Assembly: GCA_964034945.1 (NCBI GenBank)
Contig: OZ035963.1
Span: 36,270,361 to 36,334,360 of the forward strand
DNA length: 64,000 bases
Source of the DNA: Chrysopilus asiliformis
Lineage: Eukaryota > Arthropoda > Insecta > Diptera > Rhagionidae
Direction of reading: 5' to 3'
Below the pieces are notes generated by a model. It made no database searches and had not been told where the DNA came from. It saw only the letters and a list, made by a program, of their open reading frames with translations. The translations under genes and the position numbers were made by a program. Shown piece by piece: positions 41,566-53,180 of this stretch. Within the stretch, counting starts at the first letter, position 1. Each line of letters starts with the position of its first letter.

Positions 41566-44500
41566 ATGGGTGTCGTTATATCATACATTTTTAACAAAAA
41601 GGGATTAGGGAATCCAAAAATGACATTACTCGATGAGAATATTGTGTCTATTATTAAAATGACTTGGGACATTCCAAAAACTAACCCAATTGATTCTGGA
41701 GAAGCGATTTTATTTCGTTATTTTGAAAAATATCCACACAACCAAGACAAGTTTAGTGCTTTTAAAAATACTCCGTTACTATTACTTAAGGTATGTCGAT
41801 TTTTATAGAATCAGTGTAATAATTAGATATTATCTGCCTTCTATATAATTCTTTTTCTGTCTACACACATTGACGATCGTGCTCATGAACGTCACTGGCC
41901 TGGATAATCTGGGTCCAAAACATAATGAAAACAGCGATTATTCCAAAACATAATGAAAACTAAGATTATCATGCAAACGTGAAATACTTTATATGGCATC
42001 ACTCTAAACTACTCCGATGGCATTTTCATGTACGACGTAGTCTTTATAAGGGTATTCACTCATTGATGTATTTGGTTGTGTATCAGTGTATTCATACAAA
42101 ATCTTCCTATTTTCTCCACTTGAAAGCGTGTTGTAAATTATGACAGCTGACATTTCCAGGTTATGTTTTGCGATCTTCATCTTTTTATCCGATAGAAAAG
42201 TTTTTAGTGGCCCGACATTAATAAAACTATATAATATGGCGCAGAATATTAATCAGCAGCGAATGCGGAAAAGGGAGAAACCCAACAAGAAGTTAATTGA
42301 ATCTGATATTGTCAACATTTTATATTTCTCGAAGAGGAGAAAGATTTTGAGGTTAGAAAATGTAAAAATATGCCTTTTCAAGTGCTTGACGGGGTTTTCA
42401 CACTTTCTTGTAAAATGCACTTGTATCCACTCCACGTTTACACCGATGCACAAAAGAGTGAATACCCTTTGTGGCTTTTTCGATGCAACGTACTCTCTTC
42501 GAGACCATCGCAAAAAACGGATCCGATTTGGTCTGTTAACGAACTCGACCTCCCGTTTTTCGAAAAAAAACCGGCTGTGCCAAATTTCAAGCAATATGAG
42601 GGTCCTAGTAGCGAAATGGTTGTAGCAAAGGCTATGGATTAATAAAGATGTTCAAAATCTCGCTACCGGCAGTCTCAGTCCATGCTATACATATAACATT
42701 TCCGCTCTCGTCCAATCGTCACATCATACCCTGCAATCAGCGATGTCCCCTACTACAATTGTAGTAAATCTACTACTATTTTCGTCAAAAGCCTTAGTGC
42801 GTAGTAAATAAAATCTACTACTATTTTTTGTAAAATACATTAATCAACCAAAAAATTGTATTATACATGTTAAATGTAAACATAACAAAAGCTATAATTG
42901 CCAATCTGGCAATCATTGGAGACCCGTATGGTGATATTCGGATCAAAATTCTAACAGTTGTACCAAAATTCCACTTTGAAGTCAAACTTTCCAATAAGAT
43001 TTTTTAAAATTTATTCCAATCGGATTTTGATGTATGGGACTTTTATGTAGAATAATATCCTGAATAACTTTTGTTCTTGGACTTTTTTGATAAGATGCAC
43101 CGTTTTTGAGATATTCGCAAAAAACGTTTTCGTTCGTATGGGGGGTACCCCCCCTAATGGTCCATTTTTGCCCATTAACGAACTTAGCCTCGCATTTTAC
43201 GAAAAACGGATCTGCGCAAAATTTCAAGTCTCTAGCTCAATCCGTGCGCCCGCAACCCGCGCCACAGACAGACAGACAGACAGACGGACGGACAGACAGA
43301 CAGACGGACGGACAGACGGACGGACATGCAGAAATTAATTATTTTTATCATTCTAAACACACTGGTGTAATTAATTTTTGTGTGCGATGACGGGATCTTG
43401 GCGTTACAAACGGTAAGCAAAGTTAATATACCCTTTGGTTTCACCATACGGGTATAAAAAGCTTCTAACGAAATTAAATATGAGGCAGCCAATACAAAAG
43501 AAGTTTTTAAATGTCATTTTCTGAACTACAGCAAGTTTTTTGTTGATAGAATTTTGGTATTATGAATGATAAAGCTATTTAGCTTTAGTCATACAAATTG
43601 GTATATCGGCATAAGTAGAAAAGGTTTTTTTTTGAAAATCTGCTACTATTAGTATCAATCCACTACTATTTTTAGTCCAATCTACTTCCCTCCTTAGTCC
43701 AATCTACTTCCCTCCTAAGGAGGCCGTTGGTGGAGGGAAAGGGAGCATTGAATGGGCGAATGACTGAGTAAAGCCGAATTGGGAAAAAAAATTCCACGGC
43801 CGAAGAAAGTTTCAGAAAATTACAAGGAAACCCCTTTTCCTAGTCAATCTTTTCCATGAAATATATTTTTGTAAAATCTGTAAAATTGTTAGAAATTGTT
43901 ATATAGCAACCATAACAATTTCTAACAATTTTACATATCTTCACACAAAAAACTGATTAGTTACGATTACAATTCGTCACTAACCAAGTTTTTATGTGAA
44001 GATAGAAAAAAGCAACGATAACCGTTTTTACTTTCTTCTACGGAGTATAATAAAGTATTGTATTCATGAAAAATTTCGACCTCTTAATTTTGCCTAAAAA
44101 ACATTTCCCGATCACTCCTGAGTCGATTGGAGTCATATTAAAAAAATGTCTTTCTGTCTGTCAGTCTGTCTGTGAGTCTGTCTGTCAGTCTCTCTGTCAG
44201 TCTGTGTACAAGATTTCTCAAAAACTGATAGAGCTAGCGCCAAGAAATTTTATAGGCATGTTGGGTCCTGAAATGGGACGATCCTATCAACTTTTGGTGG
44301 AAATCCGTTAACCGGAAGTATCCAAAATGGCGGTTTTTCAAAAATCGCAATTTCGTTTTTCTCGATTTACTCCCAGACTACGCGTTTTTTAGTGGCCTTA
44401 AGTATGACAAAACTTGGAGAAAATAAAATTTCCCACACTTTTGTCTTTAGCTATAACTGGATATCTCAACCTGTTATCGAGATAAACCGTTATTTTCAAA

Positions 44501-46811
44501 AAAAAAAAACAGTTTTTTGCGATTATCTCGAAAACTAACGGGTTTTTGCTGACTGTATGAAGTGAATTAATGAGAATGGCATTCCGCACAATTTTATTTC
44601 TTACCGGTATCCGTTATATTTTAGCGTTATTGAGATATTTTCATTGATATGTAAAAAATCATATTTTTGCGAATAATTTGCAAACTAACGGTTTTTCGAC
44701 AAATTAGTTAAAAGAATAATTAAAGATGTTAACATTTTCTACATTTTTGCCATTTACCGTAAATTGATATCTTTTACCGTTCTCAAGTTATCTCAAATTT
44801 TGTACGTTTTTGATATTTTTGGATGAACCAACAATTTATTGGGAGGTCGTCTTAGGTTGACAACGCGACAGGGCTCTAGCGTAAATTGCACAGGGTCCTA
44901 GATTTTGTAGAAGAAAGTTTTGTGTTGATCACAACTGATATTTTAATAGATTTTACAAAAGTTTTTTTTCTGCAGCTTTTTCAGCGGGTCAACTCAATGT
45001 CCGATTTGTTATTTTTTTTTATTAGATACGGTTAAGTATCTAAGAAAAAGTTACCTTTATTTTTTTTGTTTGCATAAATAATGGCCGATAGACGGGAGAG
45101 GAGTTTAAAGCTGAAATTCAGACATTTGTAACTTATAAACGGTACGCTCCGTCATTTTGCGAAACAGAAGCAAAGTGATGCCAAAATAACCTTTCTTTGC
45201 TGGTAAAACCGTTACGGTGACTGTAAGTCACCGCCTGCGTGGATTAAGGGTGAATTTCATAAAAGCGAAATATTATTGTTGTAGTAAAAAAATTTAATCT
45301 TTTTTTTTCGTTTTTAAATAGTATTGGCATAAAAAAACAAAGTCAAGGAGCATGAATGCAATAACTTTTCTAACATTCGTAACAATCACTCTCAAAACTG
45401 AAACGGTGACTCAAAGTCATCGGGTGTGCGGATTAAGGTTAAAAACATTATATTTCTTATTTTCAAACTTAATAATGTAAAAGCTGTTTATGAAGCCTAT
45501 TTTTCAAAAAATATATTAAGTCCACTTAAAAAATGGCTACTTATTTGCTCTACACTCAGAAAAATGGAGGCTAACTCGACGACCTACATACGGCGTAATT
45601 GGCCTCGGGCAGGCGCGCGTTCGCCTGCATGTGGGCAAGTAAAACTGAGTTGACCTGTGGTCGGAGAAATTCTGAAATTAAGCCACCAGCAGGTGAAGTA
45701 GGGCATTGGGAGCTGCACGAGTTGACCTTAGATAGGTTAACTCTGACCGCTAGCTGGCTTACCCCTAATTTATTCACTAGGAGTTAAGCCGAGTTAGTGA
45801 GTTAAGGGAGTTAGCTAACCTTATTTTCCATGTTAAAGGTGAGTTAAGGGAGTTAAGGCGATTTAACTCCTAGTGAATAAATTGGCCGTTACAGAAGCCT
45901 CTGTAAGGTCAGAGTTAACCTGACAAAAAGTTGACCTGGACATTTTTCTGAGTGTATAAAATTACATTACGCAGCCGAAAAACACAATTTGTTGTTCTTT
46001 TGACTACAGGACAGTCGGAATTTATTTTACGTCCTGAAATTGTATTAATGGGCGTTTATATTGATCATTGTTGCTTCCGAAAGAGTGCCGGATTTATCAA
46101 CAAGGTCCTATCAATAGCGCATAGCCTCATCAATCCGGAAGCTTTTTACATAGTGAAAATCACATTGCCTATTTTTTCAATTTTATTTAAAATAAATTAA
46201 AAACAAAAATTGCTTTTTTATAAAATTTTGTTTGTATGAAAAATCGTGATTTACAGCCTAATTTTTGGAACGTATTTAGGCCGTACATTGAGGTAGAGGT
46301 GTACTTGTTTTTTTAAACCGGAAAAAGTACTAATTGCTGGTATAAATACTTAAAATTCAATTGAATATTAGAAAATCTGATTACAGTTGTGTTCGAAAAA
46401 ATTGGAAAATTAAATTGATATCTCATAAATTTTTAACAGGGGACTCCCGGTTTTCGTACTCACGCAGGGCGCATTGTGACAGTCTTCGATAATGCTATAT
46501 TGGCGCTTGGTTCTGAAGATGAACGCCAACAGCTTGAGGGTCTTTGGACAAAGGTAGCGCAAAACCATTTCCGCAGAAAAGTGTCCAAGAAAGCTTTCAA
46601 TGTAGTTATATTAAGCATAACTGATCTTGAATTTTCTAATTACGATTGTTTTCTTTAGGAACTCAGGGATGTTCTAGTGGAGGTGTTATCCAGTGTGTGT
46701 AATTTTAATGACGAACAATCCAAAGCTTGGAATTTACTACTGGATAATGTTTATCATATCATATTTGAAACAATGGACCATCTAAATTCAGATTCAAAAG
46801 GCGATGACTAA
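41566..46811 (+). CDS. glob1: Globin (glob1-like), three coding exons
   Basis: Intracellular haem protein of the insect globin family, by homology with roles in oxygen handling in tracheal and fat-body cells. Exons 41566-41790, 46440-46601 and 46659-46811 join in phase 0 with GT-AG introns to give 179 residues. Exon 1B begins MGVVISYIFNKKG, an N-terminal extension absent from exon 1A and matching the N-myristoylation pattern (Gly2, Ser6). Then WDIPKTNPIDSGEAILFRYF and YPHNQDKF (CD1 region). Exon 2 carries RTHAGRIVTVFD with the presumed distal His (E7, about residue 83) and VAQNHFRRKVSKKAFN with the proximal His (F8, about 118). Exon 3 ends with the G-H helices (WNLLLDNVYHIIFETMDHL) and a short acidic tail. 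AATAAA at 46940. Intron 1 (4.65 kb) is packed with transposons. Family certain; the gene symbol is by similarity only. Confidence 0.88.
42048..42469. mobile_element. TIR element in globin intron
   Basis: AAGGGTATTCACTC at the left and GAGTGAATACCCTT at the right, exact inverses, about 420 bp apart. Contains an open frame from 42238 (MAQNINQQRMRKREKPNKKL) without a known domain. Confidence 0.5.
42884..43459 (-). mobile_element. Helentron-like repeat, complete copy F
   Basis: Minus-oriented full-length copy: hairpin GCCAATCTGGCAA at the left, GACAGACAGACGGACGGACA microsatellite at 43263-43325, family start at the right (CACCATACGGGTATAAAAA). Confidence 0.75.
43879..43935. repeat. Perfect 24-bp-arm hairpin
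   Basis: TGTAAAATTGTTAGAAATTG plus TTAT, then a 9-nt loop, then the exact complement. A second inverted pair (TATCTTCACACAAAA / TTTTATGTGAAGATA) follows at 43936-44007. Probably a compact palindromic MITE inside the globin intron. Confidence 0.8.
44140..44215 (+). repeat. GTCT-type microsatellite
   Basis: CTGTCTGTCAGTCTGTCTGT-type run inside a conserved-looking block (ATTTCTCAAAAACTGATAGA). The layout differs from the main Helentron-like family and may be a second GTCY family. Confidence 0.7.
45206..45440. repeat. Two directly repeated piggyBac-like ends
   Basis: GGTGACTGTAAGTCACC followed by GCGTGGATTAAGGG (45206-45248), and GGTGACTCAAAGTCATC followed by GTGCGGATTAAGGTTAA (45399-45440). 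Same orientation, 193 bp apart. Both resemble the right terminus of a TTAA element with its palindromic subterminal site. Confidence 0.5.
45553..45954. mobile_element. 402-bp TA-flanked MITE
   Basis: TA at 45551-45552 and 45955-45956; TIR CACTCAGAAAAATG / CATTTTTCTGAGTG. The interior is GC-richer with GAGTTAAGGGAGTTA direct repeats and a CACCAGCAGGTGAAG motif. Non-coding. Confidence 0.8.
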
Positions 46812-47430
46812 ACACATGGGTGCGATATTACAAAAAAATTCTTGTACATTTCACATCATTATATGTAAAACCACTGAAGTAAAATTTTCTTCTTAGGAGT
46901 GACCTCCTGTAACCATTTATATATATGTAAAAATCACATAATAAAGTATCTAGTAAAACATGGACTATATTGTTGATCTAAATTAGAAAATTAAAATAAT
47001 TAAAAATAGAACCGACTTAAAAAATCGGGCATATTTTCTCAGGCAAGTACTAACACAACAATTATTATTTTTTTTTTTTAGAGTTTTATTAAAAGCGGCA
47101 CCCAATCACGATCTTTCTGTTGGAATGACCAAAATTGGCTAACCCAATAAAAAGTTATGTGTAAACATACAAAAAAAAATACATAGGAGTAGAATTGAGA
47201 ACCTTTTCCTTTTTAGAAGTCAGTTAAGAAATTTAAATAAATCAGAATATGTGATTTTTATATGTACCGAGCTCACTAATTTTCTTTCAAATTTTGGAAT
47301 CGTTATGAAATAATTGGGCATCTAAAGTTATTTCAGTATGCTTTATTGCTTTATTCTTTGCTGTTTCGCCGATGAGAGCTTCTTTGACGCCTTCGACAAT
47401 TTTAGCTCAACTGCAGAGTCCAACTCCATT
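46812..47430. other. 3' UTR of globin and intergenic DNA
   Basis: The 3' UTR runs to the AATAAA at 46940. Nothing recognised beyond. Confidence 0.5.
46940..46945 (+). terminator. Poly(A) signal AATAAA (globin)
   Basis: Canonical hexamer 129 bases after the globin stop codon. Confidence 0.65.
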
Positions 47431-47590
47431 CGATCAAGTTCGATCAAAACACAGTGAGACAATTAATAGCTTTGACTTCCGTACTTGCTAAGGTTATGGA
47501 AACTTTGATCAATAGCAAAATCTCAAACTTCTTAGAGCGCAAGAACATAATCAACGATCGCCTATTGATACGGTTTCCAAGGCTGAAAAT
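47431..47590 (+). pseudogene. LINE RT fragment
   Basis: RQLIALTSVLAKVMETLINS then KISNFLERKNIINDR matches the RT motif Y-R-P-I-A-L-T-S-V-L-x-K-V-M-E-x-L-I of Jockey/R1-like LINEs. Isolated fragment; flanks are not LINE-like. Confidence 0.75.
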
Positions 47591-47936
47591 GAACATATTT
47601 TCAAAATTACCATTTTTTTTAATTTTTTTATTTAGGGCACAATCTGCTCTTCAATAAGTAAGCGAAAAATCTTGTTGCCAAGGCTAGATTTTTCAAAAGG
47701 TCAATTAACAAATTTGTTTGTTAAATTGGTATTAATTCCTGGTTCATTGTTTCAACTATTATTCTTCTTCAAGACCATTGCACAAATTGAAAATATTTAA
47801 CGGAGTACCGTTGATTGTTAACTTCAATTTCACCAGATGTTGTTTAACGAGAAAAGGGAGAAGGCAGTTGCTGGCTGGTCCTCGTGGAGTTCAACTCCAA
47901 TACGTTCTTTTTTTTTAATTTAAAGGTTTTTGCTTT
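47591..47936. other. Intergenic
   Basis: Nothing recognised. Confidence 0.4.
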
Positions 47937-48374
47937 TTATACCCGTATGGTGAAGCCAAAGGGTATATTAGATTTGCCTTACCGTTTGTAACGCCAAGAT
48001 CCCGTCATCACACAAAAAAATTAATTACACCAGTGTGTTTAGAATGATAAAAAAAGTTGAATTTTGCATGTCCGTCCGTCCGGCAAAAATGGACCATTAG
48101 GGGGGTACCCCCCATACGAACGAAAACGTTTTTTTGTAAATATCGCAAAAACGGTGCATCTCATCAAAAAAGTCCAAGAACAAAAGTTATTTAGGATATG
48201 ATTCTACATAAAACTTCCATACATCAAAATCCGATTGGAATAAATTTTAAAAAATCTTATTGGAAAGTTTGACATCAAAGTGGAATTTTGGTACAACTGT
48301 TCGAATTTTGATACGAATATCACCATACGGGTCTCCAATGATTGCCAGATTGGCTATTATAGCTTTTGTTATGT
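47937..48374 (+). mobile_element. Helentron-like repeat, copy G
   Basis: Start TATACCCGTATGGTGAAGCC, shortened GTCC microsatellite, CATACGGGT inverted copy and TTGCCAGATTGGCTATTATA hairpin near the end. Confidence 0.75.
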
Positions 48375-48464
48375 TTTATATATTGAATCTATAATTTAAA
48401 TTTTCTAAAAGTTTTAACAAAAAAATGTGTCAAGTAGTTAAAAGCTAAAAGAAAACATAAAAAT

Positions 48465-48640
48465 AAACATAACAAAAGCCAATTTGGCAATTATTGAAAA
48501 CCCGTATGGTTCCACTTTGAAGTCAAAAAGATTTTTTTAAATTTTTTCCAATTGGATTTTGATGTATGGGAGTTTTATGTAGAATCATATCCTAAATAAC
48601 TTTTGTTCTTGGACTTTTTTGATAAGATGCACTGTTTATC
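48465..48640 (-). repeat. Helentron-like repeat, partial copy H
   Basis: 3' half in minus orientation, ending abruptly where BEL/Pao sequence begins. With copy I at 54065 it flanks the BEL relic in inverted orientation. Confidence 0.7.
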
Positions 48641-48695
48641 CTCTGCAACCAAAACCAACGAACCGACCTCAATATTTGGCGACGGAGATTGCCAT

Positions 48696-50023
48696 TTACA
48701 CCGCTATTGAAGGTCGAGAAGGTAATCTCTTGACCATCGTTGCCAAAATTGTTGCTGCATTGCTCTGATTCGATGCCACTTTTTTAATACGGAGATCTTT
48801 TGAGGCCGTAGCTAATTCTTCGAATGTCAGCTTAATATTTCCAAAGACCTTGATGAGATGAGACTTAGCACTTTTTACGGCCGCTTCCCAAATTCCACCG
48901 AAGTGGGGTGCCCTAGGCGGAATAAATCGGAACTCAATACCGTCTTCAGCACAAAAGCGGAGAATGTGGTCTTGCGTCTTCTGATTCATAAATTTACGTC
49001 GAAGCTCTGAAAGCTCATTCCTAGCGCCTACGAAGTTTTTGGCATTATCACAAAACAGGCGCGCTGGCATACCTCGTCTAGCAACAAATCTCTTTAGCGA
49101 AGCAATAATGGAACTCGTAGATAAATCCGTCACCGCTTCCAAGTGCACAGCCATTGAAGAAAAACAAACGAACACTGCGGCGTATGATTTGACGGTTTTT
49201 GCACCTCGCAATGTACTGGACTTTGTGGTAAAGGGACCGCAAAAGTCCACGCCTGTAGTGAGGAAGGGACGTCCAGGTTGCAGTCGATCAATCGGTAAAT
49301 TTCCCATTATTTGCTGAAGAAGTTTAGGTCGATATCGGATGCAATGAGGACAATTTCGTACCATCTGCCTAGCGACATTTCGGAGATTTGACACCCAAAA
49401 TTTTTGACGAACAGCTGATACCATCGCTTGGGCACCTGCGTGAAAATTCTTAAAATGTACATAACGAATATAGCTTAATACAAATGGATGTTTTTTGGGA
49501 AGTAGGATAGGGTTTTTCATGTGAAAAGGAATGTTGGCATTCTGCAAACGCCCCCTCCAACGCAATAAATGCAATTTGCAGGTACTATCCAGGAAAGGAT
49601 TTAAATTTCGGATAGAACCAAGAGGGCTGTTCTTGGAATACTCGGTTAAAGCTTGGATTTCTGCCTGAAATCCAACGATTTGTATAAATCGAGCAATCAT
49701 CAAGGTTGCGTTTTTCAACTCGTCTGCGGTTAAATTCCCAAGTTGTAGTGGTAGATTGGCTTTCTTAGCTCGAATATTCGTTACAAATCTTCCGACATAA
49801 GCGAATACGTGCCGCAATTTAGAGAAGTCGTTAACGAATTTGCAGCTTTGAACGCAATCTAATTCCGGAACGGCATTTAACAGCACAATTGTCAACTTTT
49901 TTCGTCCAACATCACAAATTTGCGATTGGCCTTTATACTTCTTTGGCCAGCTATTTTCATCCATATATAGAAACTGGGGACCCATAAACCATGACGAATC
50001 AATAAGTTCTTGCACTGTTGTCC
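48696..50023 (-). pseudogene. BEL/Pao integrase region
   Basis: One open frame of about 440 retroelement codons (the frame extends a few codons into the hAT to 50078). Features in order: region after RNase H; LHLLRWRGRLQNANIPF; HHCC-like zinc site (YVHFKNFHAG with H-x3-H spacing, and CPHCIRY); the DDE core with Asp in TTGVDFCGPF, Asp in LFCDNAKNFVGA and Glu in GGIWEAAVKSAK. All three catalytic residues are kept. The C-terminal conserved segment is truncated at 48696, after which the frame runs into degenerate sequence. Pseudogene by context. Confidence 0.85.
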
Positions 50024-50388
50024 CTCTAGACCAGTGGTTCCCAAACTTTTTTGGCCCACGGACCCCTTTCATAGTCAAAACTTCCCCACGGACCCCTTTT
50101 CATAGCCAAATCTTGCCCACGGACCCTGGGTGAAAAACCATTACATAAATGCATAATAGAAACATTACAAATTTAACTTTGATGTCTTGAATGGTAAATG
50201 GTGACGTAAAAATAAAATATTTATAAAACATTTTTTTGAAGAAGTATTTATTGAAATTATAACTTCCCCACAAGTAGATACTAATTTCTAGTCGGTTTCT
50301 TTTTTTTGTGATGAGGCTCATAGCGGCACTGAATCTACGTTCTACCAAATAGGAAGACGGAAAAGCAATCAACAGCTTCTGTTATTTA

Positions 50389-50675
50389 TTGGGACCTTGA
50401 ATAAGTTCTCGCTGTTTTTTTTATCAAAATTAAAGCTTAATAGAAACTTTTAGGGAAATACCTGTTATTGGAAGTATTGGCCATCACTGGCCACTACTTT
50501 TTCCCATCTCTCTAGCAGCATTTGGATTCCCCTCCCGAAAAACGAAGCGTCTTTTGAGGCAATCCAGGAATCGACCCAGTTTTTCGCGTTCTCATAACAA
50601 CGGAAGTGCTGGTCCGTCAGGCTATTGCTCATCGACCGGAACAGGTAGTAATCCGAAGGGGCGATGTCTGGAGAG

Positions 50676-50707
<32 letters not shown>

Positions 50708-51673
50708 GCTTTCAAGGTATGCCTTAACCTGCCTTGAAACGTGAGGCCGTGCATTATCGTGCTGCAGGATGACCTTATCGTGCCTTTTTGCATATAGCGG
50801 CCGTTTTTCCCTTAAGGCCTCGCTCAGACGCTCTAATTGAAGCCGATAAAGGTCTCCTGTGATGGTGTTATTTGGTCTTAGCAGCTCATAATAGACCACA
50901 CCCAGCTGGTCCCACCATATGCAGAGAAGGAGCTTAGAGCCATGGATGTTCGGCTTGGCCGTGGACGCTGACGCATGTCCAGGCATACTTCACGACTTCC
51001 TCCTCTTTGGATTATCGTATCGAATCCATTTTTCATCCCCTGTCACTATGCGATGGAGGAAACTTTTCCGCTTTTGCCGCTGCAGCAACTGTTCGCACGT
51101 GAGCAGACGCCTTTCAATGTCGCGAGGCTTCAGCTGATAGGGGACCCAATAACCCTCTTTCTGGATCATTCCTATTGACTTTAACCGTTTTGAGACAGTG
51201 TGTCGTCAACTCCTAAAGACTCTCCCAGTTCAGCTAAAGTCTGGCACGAGTCCTCAAAGAGTAACGCCTCCAGCTCCTCGTCTTCGATTTTTTTTGGCGC
51301 CCCAGTGCGTTCTTTATCCTCCAGGTCAAAATCACCGTTTTTGAAGCGTCGATACCAATCTCTGCATGTTATTTCCGATAAGGCATGTTTTCCGTATGTC
51401 TCCTTCAAAATCCTGTGAGCCTCTGCTGTAGATTTCTTTAGAAAAAAATAATGCAGCAAGACTCCCCGCAAAAACTCTTTTTTCGGAACAAAACTCTCCA
51501 TGGTTAACTCGATTGCACAACAAATTGTTTATGCGCCAGCGAGACGAAATGCTCGGAATTCCTCACTAGCTCATCGCACTTCTAAACGGATGCGTCACCC
51601 CCAGAAACTGTACGCAGATAGGACCGGAAACGCCATCTGTTCTCAAACAGCGAGAACTTATTCAAGGTCCCAA
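50389..51673 (-). mobile_element. Near-complete mariner element
   Basis: 1285 bp with TIR TTGGGACCTTGAATAAGTTC and its inverse, flanked by TA (50387-50388 and 51674-51675). Length, TIRs and transposase match canonical mariner elements. Youngest layer of the three-level nest BEL > hAT > mariner. Confidence 0.92.
50465..51501 (-). pseudogene. Mariner transposase, frame-shifted
   Basis: The N-terminal part (51501-51181) starts MESFVPKKEFLRGVLLHYFF and holds the paired HTH region (ITCRDWYRRFKNGDFDLEDK). The C-terminal part (about 50990-50465) holds the catalytic core: Asp in LLCIWWDQLG, Asp in VILQHDNARPHVS, Asp in YSPDIAPSDYYLF, the DD34D spacing of mariner. The two parts lie in different frames around 51000-51180, so at least one indel inactivates this copy. 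Otherwise all conserved blocks are present. Confidence 0.88.
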
Positions 51674-51954
51674 TATTTTAACTTCCATATTAATAAAAAT
51701 GTGTCACAATTTTTTTATTTTATTTGAAACCTTGCGCGGACCCCCTGACGTTCTTCAGGGACCCCCAAATCAATTTTAATTTTCCACGGACCCCCTGAAT
51801 GATCCCGGGGACCCCTGGGGGTCCGTAGGGACCACTTTGGGAACCACTGCTCTAGACACTAAGTCGGCTGGATTTGCATCCGTATTAACATGCCGCCATG
51901 TTACGTTCGAGGTAAGCTCCTGAATTTTGGACACTCGATTGGCGATGAAGACTT

Positions 51955-53180
51955 CCCAACTAACAAACTCTCCAGACCAAAACTCTTACGAATTTTGAAA
52001 TCTTCTCATTAAACTTTCTTAACACACTGGATACTCTCATAACATAGTTCTTGTAATGACACTCTATTTTTTTCTGATAGCGTTCTTTTTATAAGAGTAT
52101 GACGCTACTAGAGCTACTGAATCTTTTACGCTTATAGCAAGGCGATTTTTAAACTCTTGTAGCGAGCCTTTAAAAACTTATGTTCTCATTGTATATTTTT
52201 TATAAAGTTTTAACACTTAAAGAGTTTAAATCTTAAATAAAAATGTTATGAGCAGTTAATTCGTATGATTCTCATAAAAACGCGCTTGTAAAAGTTTAAG
52301 TATAAAAATACTTGTTAAAATGCTCATATGAGACATAAAAGAGTTAAACTCGCATAACGCGAGCTTATGTTTTTATTAGTAGAATTTTATTCTTAAAATA
52401 AATCTTCGTCAACAGGCGCCATATTTTCCCTTGACCTTTTTTAACAGTAAAACTTTGAAATTCCAAAAACAGCTTATATATGTAAATTAGAACCTAAAAA
52501 CACTGCAAAAAGCTATTTTCTTTAAAAACAAAAACGCATTAAAACAATTGAAACAGTTTGATCAATTATATTAAAAATTTAATTTTTCCATATTATATTT
52601 CCGATTTATAATATAGCTCACTTTTTCGTTTTTTTCGAGGGGTTTCGCATTTTTTCGAAGTAAAATATGTTATATTATCAGTAAAATTGCATTCCCCATA
52701 TAATTTTTGTCTATATATACGAAAAAATAGAATTTAAAATCTATGTCATATGAAATTCTAATACAATATTATCATACGCAAACGTAGACATAACTCGGAT
52801 CCGAAAATAAATAAACACTTCAAAAATAACTTTTACTCTTTAAAAAATTACTTTAACTCTTCAAAAATAAAACCGGCTAGATATTTTTATATACTCTTCT
52901 CTTTTTAGCAAAGCATAAAGTACTTGTTATGAAAGTTTTATGAGAATATCAATAAACTCTCATTAGAATTCAAATAGTGTTCTTGTGAGACTTTCGTGAC
53001 TCTTACAAAAAGAACTGATGTCTTGTTATAAAATAAAAAAAAGTTCTCATAAGTGCGCCATTTAAGCCTCATGAGCCACTCATAAAACAGTTGTAGCATT
53101 CTACAAGGGTGAAATAGCCCTGTATGAAAACTCTCAAAAGACTCTAGTAGAGTCTTATGAGACGAAAATTGTTAGTTGGG
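51955..53180. mobile_element. 1.2-kb TIR element inserted in BEL
   Basis: 12-bp perfect ends CCCAACTAACAA / TTGTTAGTTGGG. Removing the interval together with one TT leaves the BEL reading frame intact across the junction, so TT is the probable 2-bp target duplication. The interior has no ORF with a domain but many copies of CTCATAA/TTATGAG and ACTCTTA/TAAGAGT in both orientations. Superfamily unknown. Confidence 0.75.

Larger units (their letters stand above)
41791..46439 (+). other. Globin intron 1, transposon-rich
   Basis: Contains a TIR element (42048), a complete Helentron-like repeat (42884), a 24-bp-arm hairpin (43879), a GTCT-rich repeat (44140-44215), piggyBac-like half ends (45206 and 45399) and a TA-flanked MITE (45553). 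Open frames at 42140-42642 overlap the TIR element and have no domain. Confidence 0.65.
50032..51849 (-). mobile_element. hAT element with internal mariner
   Basis: Exact 8-bp target duplication CTCTAGAC at 50024-50031 and 51850-51857; TIR CAGTGGTTCCCAAA / TTTGGGAACCACTG. About 533 bp of hAT sequence remains, the rest being the mariner at 50389. At 50372-50280 (minus) the frame AFPSSYLVERRFSAAMSLIT then KKRNRLEI is the conserved hAT C-terminal dimerisation segment (F-P-T/S-S-x-x-x-E-R-x-F-S). GGACCCC-rich subterminal repeats lie near both ends. Confidence 0.9.

Noticed and set aside
42140..42642. 161-codon frame in the globin intron
   Set aside because: It overlaps a TIR element, has no domain, and an equally long frame exists on the other strand.
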